Shown in pieces: positions 8,464 to 17,212 of a stretch of 64,000 nt of DNA. Position 1 is the stretch's first letter; every line of letters begins with the position of its first letter. The notes beneath the pieces are model-generated. The model was not told where the DNA came from. It made no database searches and saw nothing but the letters and a program-made list of their open reading frames with translations. The stretch covers positions 1 to 64,000 of the forward strand of contig NZ_BLYI01000050.1 of assembly GCF_016586355.1 (NCBI RefSeq), given 5' to 3'. The DNA comes from Anaerostipes butyraticus (GTDB taxonomy: Bacteria; Bacillota; Clostridia; Lachnospirales; Lachnospiraceae). The translations under genes and the position numbers were made by a program.

Positions 8464-8715
8464 CTATTTCCTTTCTATGAGATTTTTTGTCAGCAGGTCT
8501 TCCACGGAGCAGCCGTAATAATCTGCCAGTTTCAGGACAGCATAGGCAAGCGGAGTGGCCCTGCAGTTTTCGTAATTCATAATGGTTTTTGGCGGCAGGT
8601 GTAAGATCCGTGACACCGCTTTTTGGGAAAGCCCGCCCTGAGATTTGCGTAAGTAGGACAGGTTTTTTGCAAGAAGTGCATACATTTCTGGTTCTGTAAG
8701 AGGCGTTTTACCCAC
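8464..8715 (-). CDS. Small XRE-type helix-turn-helix regulator
   Basis: The 83-residue protein contains a Cro/C1-type helix-turn-helix (LSYLRKSQGGLSQKAVSRIL, then PPKTIMNYEN) followed by YYGCSVEDLL. I choose the GTG at 8715 because a GAGAGGAGG site lies 7 bases upstream; a longer frame to 8793 runs into the AAA+ gene. It is sandwiched between the ATPase and VWA genes with 19 and 4 bases between them, so it is co-transcribed with that pair. Confidence 0.78.
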   Translation of the reverse strand: MGKTPLTEPEMYALLAKNLSYLRKSQGGLSQKAVSRILHLPPKTIMNYENCRATPLAYAVLKLADYYGCSVEDLLTKNLIERK

Positions 8716-8734
8716 TGGCTTGCCTCCTCTCTTT

Positions 8735-10549
8735 TCAGGATGGCAGGACAGTATCCAGACAGCTTTCCTCAACCTCCGCACGGCTGATCGCATCTGCCGT
8801 AGCAGAAGGCAGGATGGTGTAATGGGCCGCCTCCCGGATATCGCCGCAGACCATATAGGACTGCACCCAGGAAATCAGCTCCCGGACACCGCAGCATCCA
8901 TCTGTGATCAGGTTTTCCCGACAATATTCCGAGATGGAGTGGACGATCCGTGCCATTGTCTGAACCGTTTTTTTCTCTTTACAGCCGGTAACGCCAACCA
9001 CCCGTTCCACCAGTGTTTCCTCATCCGGTTCATCCAAGTCAACGACCAGGTTCATTCGGGAGATTACAGACTGGTTTAAGGGTTTGCAGCCGGCATAATC
9101 ATTGTTTGTTGTCACAATAATCACGGTATCTGGATGCCGCTGTACCGTCTCTCCGTTGGGGAGGAACACACTGTTGCATCGGTCCAGCAGGGAATTTAAC
9201 CCCACCAGTACACCTGGATTAGCAATGACAGTAGGTTCCTGCAGTTCTAAGGCGTATCCGTTCCGTATTGCTTCCACCAGCGGCGTATCCACATAACGGA
9301 AATTCTGCTGGCTGGTTTTGGAGGCGTAGTATTCGTGCATTTCATCAAAAATGGTATCAATGAGCTGCTTGTAGACCTGGTCTTCTGTAACATTTTCATC
9401 GTAGGTTCCGGTCAGCTTTTCATAAGCGCTTGCCGGATCCAGCATGATATCCTGGAAAGACGGATACTGCCGCTCCAGGGCAGTGCGTTTCCCGTCCACA
9501 TCCGGCAGGATCTGCCCGAGCAGATCGAATACCTCTGTATTTGCGGAACAGGTCAGGCACCGGTAAGGAAGATGAAGCCCGGAAGCAACTGCTTTGGCTC
9601 CTTCCGTTTTTCCCGTGCCGGCAGGGCCACGTAGAAGAAAGTTCCGCATGGGCTGTACCGTATCCGTTGTAATCTTAGCGTGTTCACAGATCCGTTTGAC
9701 TTCCTTCGGGATGATATACCAATCCGGCAGTACCGGGACGGTCAGCTCCTCTTCCGGAGTCAGCACACGGGCAGGTGATAAGACATACTGCCCCATGAAA
9801 TCTGCTTTCGCTATGACTTCCGCTTTTTTCTTGAAGGTGTTGCCGGGTTTCAGTACCTGGAAAGCCCCGTGGATGATTTCCGTAGGCGCATAGGTTCCCG
9901 TTTGAAGAGCCAGCGGCTTCAGCAGCGGGATGACACCATTGGCAGCAATATCCGTGCGGATCCCTCCCATTGGAAGCGTGTCACTGTATCGGATCCGGCG
10001 GTAAACGTTGTCACAAAGGACAGCCGCCGTTTCTGCCGCCTCGTCCATGTCCGGATAACCGGCTGCACGGTATTCCTTTAACTGCTGGTATTTCTCATTG
10101 AACTCCTCATCGGAAAGAAACGTAGGCATCAGAGCGAATAACAAAGCAGTTCCTGTATTCTCGGAATCTTTGAATACATATTTTTCCGGTGAGTTTTCCG
10201 TATCCGGCGGCACCGTGTACTTCCCGGCAATAAATTTCCCGTTTGCAGGGTTATAGACCACCACATGAAGTTCTCCGGTACGGCTGGGATATTCTGCCAC
10301 CGTATAGGTATTGGTCTGGCTTCCGATTGCGCCCAGTTCCTCTGCTGACTTCCTGCCTGCGGGCTCCTCCAGTTCCATATAGGTCAGGACGGCCTGCAGC
10401 GTAGCCGCATGGAGAGTGCTTCTTTTCTGCGGCTGGGTACAGTATTTGGATGCGATATTCTTAAACACGGCGTTATCCGTATAGTCCTTAAAAGGTTCCG
10501 GGAGCGTGCGCTGGAAGGTCCAGCTCTCCACTAATTTTCCACTTGCCAT
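8735..10549 (-). CDS. MoxR/CobS-like AAA+ ATPase
   Basis: The 604-residue protein has an N-terminal domain of about 270 residues of unknown fold and a C-terminal AAA+ module. This shows Walker A GPAGTGKTEGAK (residues ~305-316), a sensor-1-like VIIVTTNNDYAGC and an arginine-containing NQSVISRMN segment. The RNFLLRGPAGTGKT lead-in and the VWA partner place it with MoxR/CobS ATPases, which remodel or activate protein targets. The N-terminal extension is much longer than in typical MoxR proteins (~300-350 residues). Confidence 0.85.
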   Translation of the reverse strand: MASGKLVESWTFQRTLPEPFKDYTDNAVFKNIASKYCTQPQKRSTLHAATLQAVLTYMELEEPAGRKSAEELGAIGSQTNTYTVAEYPSRTGELHVVVYNPANGKFIAGKYTVPPDTENSPEKYVFKDSENTGTALLFALMPTFLSDEEFNEKYQQLKEYRAAGYPDMDEAAETAAVLCDNVYRRIRYSDTLPMGGIRTDIAANGVIPLLKPLALQTGTYAPTEIIHGAFQVLKPGNTFKKKAEVIAKADFMGQYVLSPARVLTPEEELTVPVLPDWYIIPKEVKRICEHAKITTDTVQPMRNFLLRGPAGTGKTEGAKAVASGLHLPYRCLTCSANTEVFDLLGQILPDVDGKRTALERQYPSFQDIMLDPASAYEKLTGTYDENVTEDQVYKQLIDTIFDEMHEYYASKTSQQNFRYVDTPLVEAIRNGYALELQEPTVIANPGVLVGLNSLLDRCNSVFLPNGETVQRHPDTVIIVTTNNDYAGCKPLNQSVISRMNLVVDLDEPDEETLVERVVGVTGCKEKKTVQTMARIVHSISEYCRENLITDGCCGVRELISWVQSYMVCGDIREAAHYTILPSATADAISRAEVEESCLDTVLPS

Positions 10550-10564
10550 CGTTGCTTTTCCTCC

Positions 10565-11335
10565 TTATGCCCAGGTAATCTCGACTGCGTTTTCCGTCTC
10601 TGCCGCTTCCAGTTCATCATCGGCAAATACCTGCAGGAGTGCAGGCCAGTAGGCTTTTGGCGGGAAATGCTCCAGCTTGCCTTTTATCTCCGGCTCCTTC
10701 CCATTGAGGATATAAACGTCCCCCTGTTCTCCGATGAACAGCTTCTGGTGTCCTTTTGCCTGTAAATTCCCGATCATTTCCACAAGGAATGGTTTCCCAA
10801 TCAGGGAGTACCAGGACGCAGGATCAACCTTTGGCGTATCCGGGGATGCGGATTTGTCGCCTCTCCGCTTTAGCGCAGAGACAGTCAGCATCTGAAGATG
10901 CAGGTTTCCGTACTCATCCATAGACACTTCCGCAAAGTTATGATTACCGGTATTCCTGGTAGATAAGCGGATCGCATCGCCATCCAGCAGGTGGGAAAGA
11001 TGCAGAGGTTCTGCAAATTCCCAGGTGGCTTCCGGAAAAGCAGACTGAAGTGTATCTGTGATCTGGTAGCTGATCTGCCGGATCAGGATGGTTTCCAGAT
11101 CTGAGTTCCCGTTTCCCGTATCCGTTGCCCTTCCAGTCGGAATCCGCAATTTCCGGAGTCCGGAAGCAAGCGGAGGGATGATAAGGATTGCCAGGGAAAC
11201 AATGACACCTGTAGCAGCAATGCCAGTCATCAGATAGGACTGGCTTCCCTTTGGGAGCAGAAATGCCGCCGCAAACAGGCACAATACGGTGATCTGTAAC
11301 GTCTTTTTGATCGTTCTGGCTTTCTTTGCTTTCAT
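10565..11335 (-). CDS. Membrane-anchored protein of unknown function (256 aa)
   Basis: The chosen start gives MKAKKARTIKKTLQITVLC and is preceded by AAGAAAGGAAG; an in-frame extension to 11509 crosses non-coding sequence and lacks a site. Two hydrophobic helices (about residues 12-25 and 35-55) follow a very basic N-terminus, and about 200 cytoplasmic residues follow. No motif is recognised. It is placed between the AAA+ gene and the SSB gene in the backbone operon, so it may anchor that machinery at the membrane. Confidence 0.65.
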   Translation of the reverse strand: MKAKKARTIKKTLQITVLCLFAAAFLLPKGSQSYLMTGIAATGVIVSLAILIIPPLASGLRKLRIPTGRATDTGNGNSDLETILIRQISYQITDTLQSAFPEATWEFAEPLHLSHLLDGDAIRLSTRNTGNHNFAEVSMDEYGNLHLQMLTVSALKRRGDKSASPDTPKVDPASWYSLIGKPFLVEMIGNLQAKGHQKLFIGEQGDVYILNGKEPEIKGKLEHFPPKAYWPALLQVFADDELEAAETENAVEITWA

Positions 11336-11505
11336 GTAAATTCTTCCTTTCTTTCTAAACTTGCTGTGCCGCACCCAGGAGAGCCGCTGATCGGCGCTCT
11401 CCTGGATCCTGTGCGGACACAAAAAAAAGAACTGCCTGTACGGAGTAGTCTCCGGGTGCAATTCTCTACATGGATCGTTTCTTATGAAATTTTTTGTGGT
11501 CAGCA

Positions 11506-12291
11506 TCAAGCGACAAAGGGAAGTGTCTCTGCCTGCTGTTCTGTAACCTGGGTAAATCCATCTCCCGGATAGCCGCCCTGTGTTCCCGGAGCTGCCCCGT
11601 TTCCAGGAGCATAGCCGCCGGGAGGCTGCTGGTTCGGATTGCCCTGTGCGTAATTCGGTGCGCTTCCAGGATTCGGAGCATAGCCGTTCTGGGGCTGTCT
11701 GTAACCGTTCTGCGGTACGTTACCCTGTGGAGCATTTGTTCTTCCCTGTCCTCCCCGCGCATATCCATTCTGGTTCTGTGGTGCGGCGCCTGTAGGTGCA
11801 TAATTGCCGGCAGGAGCACCGGATGCCTGTGGATAGCCTCCCTGTGCAGGTGTCAGGTATCCGCCCTGCTGATTGGGAACAGGAGCTCCTCCGGGCTGTC
11901 CGTAGCCGTTCTGAGGAACGCCTCCAGGTACACCGGGATTGGTCCCATTTACATCGTCATAAGTCAAGGGCGCAAACTGCCACTCTTTGACAACTACGCT
12001 GGGGCCGGAGTTCGGTTTTCCCTGGTTCTTCCCCTTCTGATGAATAAAGGGATGCAGTTCCAGCTCGCCAATGATAATCAGGCCGGTTGACTTTTTCACA
12101 CCTGCTTTGATCAGGCGGTCTGCCAGAAATGAATTGAAATAGCAGGAATAAAATACAGTTTCTTTGTTCCCGTCTGCTCCACGCTGGGGGCAGGAGATGT
12201 CCAGAGTCGTATAGGTCGTGTTGCTGTTCTTTGCCTGCATGATCTGAGGATCCGATGTTGGCCTCCCTGGTAAAAAGATGATTGCTGACAT
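11506..12291 (-). CDS. ssb: Single-stranded DNA-binding protein (OB-fold) with long Gly/Pro/Gln/Asn tail
   Basis: Residues 1-120 look like an OB-fold SSB (YTTLDISCPQRG, ETVFYSCYFNSFLADRLIKA, TGLIIIGELELH). Residues ~125-250 are a disordered tail of NGY/GGY/PQNGY repeats. The last residues are ETLPFVA, reminiscent of the SSB C-terminal LPF tip that recruits replication proteins, but with two extra residues and little acidity. The start at 12291 has AGGAG 7 bases upstream. As the first gene of the leftward operon it is downstream of a promoter and leader terminator. It likely protects single-stranded transfer DNA. Confidence 0.82.
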   Translation of the reverse strand: MSAIIFLPGRPTSDPQIMQAKNSNTTYTTLDISCPQRGADGNKETVFYSCYFNSFLADRLIKAGVKKSTGLIIIGELELHPFIHQKGKNQGKPNSGPSVVVKEWQFAPLTYDDVNGTNPGVPGGVPQNGYGQPGGAPVPNQQGGYLTPAQGGYPQASGAPAGNYAPTGAAPQNQNGYARGGQGRTNAPQGNVPQNGYRQPQNGYAPNPGSAPNYAQGNPNQQPPGGYAPGNGAAPGTQGGYPGDGFTQVTEQQAETLPFVA

Positions 12292-12343
12292 AGAAATTCT
12301 CCTTTCTGCCTCTTTGGGCGTTAAAATAAAAAATAGTGAAAAT

Positions 12344-12391
12344 AAAAAAAGTGCCATTACAGTGCCGTAAAAAACGGCATTATAATGACAC
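12344..12391 (-). terminator. Leader terminator upstream of the ssb operon
   Basis: A 41-base hairpin (12351-12391; arms of 18 bases with 15 matches, inner stem TGCCGT/ACGGCA) is followed on the minus strand by seven T residues (12350-12344). It lies between the promoter in repeat R1 and the ssb start, 53 bases before the ATG. Transcripts from that promoter must read through it, which suggests attenuation or antitermination control. Confidence 0.7.
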
Positions 12392-12403
12392 GATTTTCCA
12401 ACT

Positions 12404-12505
12404 TAAACAGCATGTGTCCTGGGTGAATGGCCCAGACTCCCATTTCGGGATGACACAAAAACTTAAATACAAGATTATAGTAGCACAAGATATAGTGGGT
12501 GTCAA
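12404..12505. repeat. Repeat R1 (first of three copies of the cargo-junction repeat)
   Basis: This ~100-bp segment shares the core CATTTCGGGATGACACAAAA (12441-12460) and long flanks with R2 at 18874-18975 and R3 at 21814-21915. R1 lies at the left edge of the cargo island, directly upstream of the ssb operon. It has the best-preserved inner hairpin (CTGGG/CCCAG around 12421-12436). R1 is the only copy linked to a backbone operon, so it may be the ancestral copy. Confidence 0.85.
12477..12505 (-). promoter_or_regulatory. Minus-strand promoter in R1 driving ssb
   Basis: A TTGACA box (12505-12500) and TACTAT (12482-12477) are separated by 17 bases on the minus strand, with an overlapping TATAAT three bases further. 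The transcript would start near 12470, run through the R1 leader and meet the terminator at 12391. R2 preserves both boxes; in R3 they have decayed. Confidence 0.65.
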
Positions 12506-12642
12506 ACGAAACCAAACTATTTGTAGTGGATTTTTGAGCGCGGAACCGACTTTGTGTTTGCTCTGGAACGGCGGACGGAGGGCGAAAAGATAAAATAGGT
12601 TCCCGTGATCTGGCGCAAAGACTGAACAGAATACCATCAACG
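12506..12642. other. Intergenic stretch between R1 and the kinase terminator
   Basis: I see no gene in this stretch. The first ~30 bases weakly continue the R-repeat homology (…GGATTT), and the rest shows no clear signal. Confidence 0.4.
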
Positions 12643-12670
12643 AAGGCGGCCTGCAGATGCAGGCCGCCTT
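12643..12670 (-). terminator. Terminator of the LanRK-type two-component operon
   Basis: A perfect 13-bp inverted repeat (AAGGCGGCCTGCA / TGCAGGCCGCCTT) with a two-base loop lies just after the stop of the histidine kinase gene on the minus strand. Confidence 0.75.
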
Positions 12671-12677
12671 GATTATA

Positions 12678-14078
12678 TCACTTTGAATGAAAAGAAACAT
12701 TATTTTTTCCACGTTTGAGAAGCGTAGAGAAAGACAGCGTTACCTTATAACCTTGCATTGGCACACTATCTATTTTCATAGAACCATCATGCGCCTCAAC
12801 AATTTGGCGCACAAGCAAAAGCCCCAGTCCATGCCGCAAATCAAGTCGTTCATCGGTGCTTTCCATATAGTGCGGTTTTTCCGCTAACTCTTGTAACTTT
12901 TCAGGGGTAAGCCCTACTCCATTATCAGCAACAGTTAGAGTAAGCGTTTCTTCGGTGTATTTAAGGGAAAGCAGGATTTTGCAACCTTGCGGATTATGCT
13001 TGATGCTGTTCTGCACAAGGTTGTTGATTGCCCGTGAAATTAAGCGTGCATCACATTCCAACATGGCATTTTCTGCTTCTGGTGCAATATCAATTTCAAT
13101 CGTATAGGCATCAGAAATCCCGGAGTTGAGCAATTCGGCTACATAGGAACGAATGAGTTTGGACAGGCGTATCTGCTCCTTGTGAAGTGGCTGCATTTCG
13201 TATTCCAGTTGGGATACTAAATTCAAATCCTGCACAAGTTCTTTGATTTTGACGCTTTGCTTACGCACGATTTCGGCCTGTTCTCTAACCTTATCAGTGG
13301 TTGCTTCATTTGCGGCTATCCGACCAGCATATCCCATAATCATAGAAAGCGGTGTACGGATGTCATGGGAGACGCCGCTGATCCAGTTGGCGCGGGCTTC
13401 GTTCTGCCTGCTTATTATCTGAGAGGCTTTATTTACACTGCCTGCAATTTCAGATAGCTCTCCGTCAATATGAAGCGAAGCGGGTTTGCCATTTGCCAAT
13501 GTTTCAATGGCTTCTACAATCGGCTCTGTATTCTGGATGATCCTGCGTTTTGAAAAATAATAGGCCAAAAACAGGCACAGCGCATCCATGCCTAACATTC
13601 CCATCACATAGAAAGGGATTTTTTGAATTGCCTCAATGGAATAGTAGTTGCTGGTAATCTTCATGTAGCTATCCTTTGGATACCCCAAAATCAACAATCC
13701 CTCGTCCGTATTCCAGACAAAAACAGGATAATCTTCCAGATAACCTTTTGAAAACAGAGCTACATCCTGAACATTATAATTCTGTGGCACTTCTTCTGGC
13801 ACATCGAGGGTCCAAAAGCACTCTCCACTTGGTGTCAAATACATAGCCCAGATATTGTACTGGCGCAATTTCTGTACCGCATCATCCGTCAGACCCTCTG
13901 TAGTTGCTGCGGTGGAGGCCATCTCAAGCATAGCGCGTGGGGACGCTTCTCCGTAATCCTCTGAAACTGTGTGATAAAAGGTCGCGCCAAACAGAATAAC
14001 ATTGATAAGCACCAGTATCAGGAGAAACGCAGCGAAAGATGCCAAATGCTTTGAAATATATGTTCCAAAAGATTTCAT
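12678..14078 (-). CDS. Sensor histidine kinase of a lantibiotic-resistance two-component system
   Basis: The 466-residue protein has a transmembrane helix at ~14-33, an extracytoplasmic sensor of ~120 residues, a second helix at ~155-175, and a HisKA box with the phospho-acceptor H238 (GVSHDIRTPLS). A HATPase domain with an N-box (NNLVQNSIKHNP), DNGVGL and HGLGLLLV follows. It is downstream of the response regulator by 4 bases and divergent from a LanFEG-type transporter. This matches lantibiotic-resistance systems in which peptide or envelope stress switches on the transporter. Confidence 0.85.
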   Translation of the reverse strand: MKSFGTYISKHLASFAAFLLILVLINVILFGATFYHTVSEDYGEASPRAMLEMASTAATTEGLTDDAVQKLRQYNIWAMYLTPSGECFWTLDVPEEVPQNYNVQDVALFSKGYLEDYPVFVWNTDEGLLILGYPKDSYMKITSNYYSIEAIQKIPFYVMGMLGMDALCLFLAYYFSKRRIIQNTEPIVEAIETLANGKPASLHIDGELSEIAGSVNKASQIISRQNEARANWISGVSHDIRTPLSMIMGYAGRIAANEATTDKVREQAEIVRKQSVKIKELVQDLNLVSQLEYEMQPLHKEQIRLSKLIRSYVAELLNSGISDAYTIEIDIAPEAENAMLECDARLISRAINNLVQNSIKHNPQGCKILLSLKYTEETLTLTVADNGVGLTPEKLQELAEKPHYMESTDERLDLRHGLGLLLVRQIVEAHDGSMKIDSVPMQGYKVTLSFSTLLKRGKNNVSFHSK

Positions 14079-14082
14079 GGCG

Positions 14083-14784
14083 TCACTTCCTTGTAATCAG
14101 TTTATAGCCCAGCCCCTTGATTGTAATCAAAGAAACCGGCTTTGATGGATCGACTTCAATTTTTTCCCGAATACGCCGCACATGGGCATTCAGGCTGTTT
14201 TCATAGCCGAAAGGGTTGTCCCCCCATAATGCTTCACAAAGAGCGTCAAGCGTGACGATCTTTCCCTCATTGCGGGCCAGCGTTTCCAGCAGGGTATGCT
14301 CTTTTGCGGTCAGGGAGATAACCTCGCCCCCTTTGTTGACCTCTGCCCGGCTAAAATCAATCGTACATCCATCCAGGATAACCAGCGGGCTGTCCTCTTT
14401 ATAAGTGCGGCGCAAAACCGCATAGATACGCAGCAAAAGTTCCTGCGGCATAAACGGTTTTGAAATGTAATCATCCGCACCAAGGCCAAGACCGGCCAGC
14501 TTGTCTGCGGCTTCGTCTTTTGCTGTTAAAAAGATTACCGGCACATCTGTAAATGTACGGAGCTGCTCCATCAGGGAAAAACCATCTCCATCTGGCAGCA
14601 TTACATCCAATATCATCAAATCCGGTTTTTCTTGTTTTGCCACTATAACAGCTTCTTTCACTGATGCGGCAGTAAGGACAGTTTCAAATCCTGCATCTTT
14701 CAAAATATCTGTTACCATCTTCAATAACTCCTGTTCATCATCTACCAACAGGAGCCTTTTACTATGCAAAAAGGAATTGTCCAT
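14083..14784 (-). CDS. OmpR-family response regulator
   Basis: The receiver domain has the acidic pocket (VDDE), phospho-acceptor D60 (MILDVMLP) and Lys in SKPFMP. The C-terminal winged helix ends HVRRIREKIEVDPSKPVSLI then TIKGLGYKLI. It pairs with the kinase at 12678 and is transcribed away from the transporter genes at 14941. The 11-bp direct repeats at 14859-14880 are its likely binding site. Confidence 0.9.
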   Translation of the reverse strand: MDNSFLHSKRLLLVDDEQELLKMVTDILKDAGFETVLTAASVKEAVIVAKQEKPDLMILDVMLPDGDGFSLMEQLRTFTDVPVIFLTAKDEAADKLAGLGLGADDYISKPFMPQELLLRIYAVLRRTYKEDSPLVILDGCTIDFSRAEVNKGGEVISLTAKEHTLLETLARNEGKIVTLDALCEALWGDNPFGYENSLNAHVRRIREKIEVDPSKPVSLITIKGLGYKLITRK

Positions 14785-14858
14785 AGCATTCTCTCCAATC
14801 TGATTTCTTTGTTCCTAATTATATCATAGACCATCCATTCTGCGGACGTATCAATTAA

Positions 14859-14880
14859 AAAGTAAGGTAAAAGTAAGGAC
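14859..14880 (+). promoter_or_regulatory. Direct repeats for the adjacent response regulator
   Basis: AAAGTAAGGTA and AAAGTAAGGAC lie head to tail at an 11-bp period, 60 bases before the ATPase start. Tandem repeats of this period are the usual binding pattern of OmpR-family regulators, so this is probably the operator of the transporter operon. Confidence 0.6.
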
Positions 14881-14940
14881 AGGAGAATGTAGATGTCAGG
14901 TTGATGTTTTATGATGGAATCGATGAAAGGAGATGTTCTT

Positions 14941-15705
14941 ATGGATTACATTATTACTACAGAACAATTGACAAAGAAATACAAGAACTTCATTTCTGTC
15001 AACCACGTTTCGCTTCATATCCGCAAAGGCAGTATCTATGGCTTTCTCGGTCCGAACGGAGCAGGCAAGTCCACCACTATGAAAATGTTGCTGGGCCTGA
15101 CCGCTCCCACAAAAGGCAGTTTTACCATTGATGGTAAGCAGTTCCCGGCTGACCGTATCGCGATTTTGAAGGAGGTCGGCTCGTTCATTGAGTCCCCTTC
15201 GTTTTATGCGAACCTGACTGGCCGGGAAAATCTCGATATTATCCGCAGAATTTTGGGACTGCCGAAAAGTGCTGTGGAGGACGCACTGGACCTTGTGGGC
15301 TTGACGGAGTTTGGTGACAGACTGGCAAAAAAATATTCGCTGGGAATGAAACAGCGTCTCGGCCTCGCCGGTGCACTGCTGGGCAGACCCCCTATCCTTA
15401 TTTTGGATGAGCCGACAAACGGGCTTGATCCTTCCGGCATCCATGAAATTCGCAATCTGGTGAAGTCTCTGCCGGATTTGTACGACTGTACAATCTTGAT
15501 ATCGTCCCACATGCTGTCCGAGATTGAACTGATAGCGGATGACATTGGCATTCTCAATCATGGCCGGCTTCTGTTTGAAGGAAGTCTGGATGAGCTTCGC
15601 CAAAGTGCTTTACAAGCCGGTTTCGCGGCGGACAATCTGGAGGATATGTTCCTCTCGATGGTGGAGAAAGATAATGCGGCCAGAAAGCAGAGGGCACAGC
15701 TATGA
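14941..15705 (+). CDS. Lantibiotic-protection ABC transporter ATP-binding subunit (LanF-like)
   Basis: The 254-residue ATPase has Walker A GPNGAGKST (residues 37-45), signature YSLGMKQRL (132-140) and Walker B ILILDEP (152-158). At the Q-loop position the sequence is SFIESPSFYANLTGRENL, with Glu84 in place of Gln. This E-loop is the known signature of LanF ATPases, which with LanE and LanG expel lantibiotics from the membrane. I set the start at 14941, with AAAGGAG 8 bases upstream; an earlier in-frame ATG at 14911 lacks a site. The stop overlaps the next start as ATGA. Confidence 0.9.
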   Translation: MDYIITTEQLTKKYKNFISVNHVSLHIRKGSIYGFLGPNGAGKSTTMKMLLGLTAPTKGSFTIDGKQFPADRIAILKEVGSFIESPSFYANLTGRENLDIIRRILGLPKSAVEDALDLVGLTEFGDRLAKKYSLGMKQRLGLAGALLGRPPILILDEPTNGLDPSGIHEIRNLVKSLPDLYDCTILISSHMLSEIELIADDIGILNHGRLLFEGSLDELRQSALQAGFAADNLEDMFLSMVEKDNAARKQRAQL

Positions 15706-16427
15706 ATGTACTATCAATCGAACTTCGGAAAGAAAAGCGGACCGGCGTCATTCCTGTGTTGCTGGCTGTTGGAGTGTTAGGAGCTGCATACGCATTTGTC
15801 AATTTCCTGGTGCGGAAAGACACGCTTCTCAATTTGCCGCTGGCCCCGATGGATGTTCTGCTGACCCAGCTTTACGGTGTGATTATGATCCTGAACCTGT
15901 TCGGTATCGTGGTTGCCACCTGCATGATCTACAACATGGAGTTTAAGGGTAGCGCCATCAAGAAGATGTATATGCTCCCCATGAGCGTTCCAGCTATGTA
16001 CCTGTGCAAATTCCTGATACTGACAGTCATGTTCTTAGTCGCAATCATACTGCAAAACTTAGCACTTATGCAGATCGGCATGACAGACTTGCCGGAGGGA
16101 GCATTTGAGATGGGAACACTGGTACGCTTTGCCGGATATTCTTTCCTCACATCCATGCCGGTGTTGTCGTTTATGCTGTTGGTTTCTTCACGCTTTGAAA
16201 ATATGTGGATACCTCTCGGTGTAGGGGTCGCAGGATTTTTAAGTGGTATGGCGCTGGCCAATTCAAATTTTATTGTCATGATGGCCCATCCTTTTGTGCT
16301 TATGCTGAAACCAGCAGTTGCCATGAGCGCTCAGCCTGATGTGACTGTGACCGTGGTATCTCTGATAGAAACCATTTTGTTCCTTGCTATTGCACTGTGG
16401 CTGGCAAAAAGCAAACGCTATGAGTAA
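15702..16427 (+). CDS. Lantibiotic-protection ABC permease, LanE-like
   Basis: This 241-residue ABC-2-type permease has about six hydrophobic helices and starts MNVLSIELRKEKRTGVIPVL. It overlaps the ATPase gene by 4 bases and is followed by a second permease of the same size. Paired permeases after an E-loop ATPase is the LanFEG arrangement. It would form half of the membrane channel. Confidence 0.85.
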   Translation: MNVLSIELRKEKRTGVIPVLLAVGVLGAAYAFVNFLVRKDTLLNLPLAPMDVLLTQLYGVIMILNLFGIVVATCMIYNMEFKGSAIKKMYMLPMSVPAMYLCKFLILTVMFLVAIILQNLALMQIGMTDLPEGAFEMGTLVRFAGYSFLTSMPVLSFMLLVSSRFENMWIPLGVGVAGFLSGMALANSNFIVMMAHPFVLMLKPAVAMSAQPDVTVTVVSLIETILFLAIALWLAKSKRYE

Positions 16428-16442
16428 GGAGGAATTGAAGAA

Positions 16443-17207
16443 ATGAGCTTTTTGGAATTGCTTAAAATTGAGTTTATGAAGGTAAAACGCTCAAAGATCG
16501 TGCCACTGATCTTTATCGCGCCACTGTTGGTGGTTGCCTCCGGGGTTGCAAGCTTGAGCCGCTATTTCACCCCGGAATATACAAACGCATGGCCTGCCAT
16601 GTTCATTCAAAGCGCATTGGTTTATGCGTATTATCTGTTGCCGTTCAGCATGATTGTTGTCTGCGTGATGATTGCAGGCCGGGAAACCGGAAATAACGGC
16701 ATCCTGAAAATGCTGGCCCTGCCGGTCAGCCGATATGCACTTTCCATTGCCAAATTCTGCGTGCTGGTGTTTTACCTGCTTATGGAAATGGTCGTGTTTC
16801 TTGCAGTGTTTGTAATTGCGGGATTGATTGCGACACAGACAATGGGAGTAACAGAAACCTTGCCGCTCCTTTATCTGCTGAAATGGTGCCTGGGGCTGTT
16901 TCTGACAATGCTGCCGTGTATTGCGACTATGTGGGCAATCACGGTACTGTTTGAAAAGCCGCTTCTTTCTGTTGGATTGAATTTGCTGCTTGTTATTCCC
17001 GGTGTATTGGTTGCGAATACGCCGCTGTGGATTGTTTATCCGTACTGTTACAGCGGTTATCTCGTTTCCTGCTCTCTCCATGATTTTACAGCAGAAGCTT
17101 CAGACGCTGCTTTTTCAATGTTTCCGTTCCTGCCCTGCGCGATTATCGTGTTCGGTCTGTTTCTCGCGCTGGCTGTCACCCGATTTGGGAAAAAAGAAAT
17201 GAGGTAA
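16443..17207 (+). CDS. Lantibiotic-protection ABC permease, LanG-like
   Basis: The 254-residue protein starts MSFLELLKIEFMKVKRSKIV, has six predicted membrane helices and pairs with the preceding LanE-like permease. An AAGGAGG site lies 10 bases before the ATG. The conserved cytosolic opening LLKIEFMKVKRSKI is typical of this permease group. Confidence 0.85.
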   Translation: MSFLELLKIEFMKVKRSKIVPLIFIAPLLVVASGVASLSRYFTPEYTNAWPAMFIQSALVYAYYLLPFSMIVVCVMIAGRETGNNGILKMLALPVSRYALSIAKFCVLVFYLLMEMVVFLAVFVIAGLIATQTMGVTETLPLLYLLKWCLGLFLTMLPCIATMWAITVLFEKPLLSVGLNLLLVIPGVLVANTPLWIVYPYCYSGYLVSCSLHDFTAEASDAAFSMFPFLPCAIIVFGLFLALAVTRFGKKEMR

Positions 17208-17212
17208 ATACT

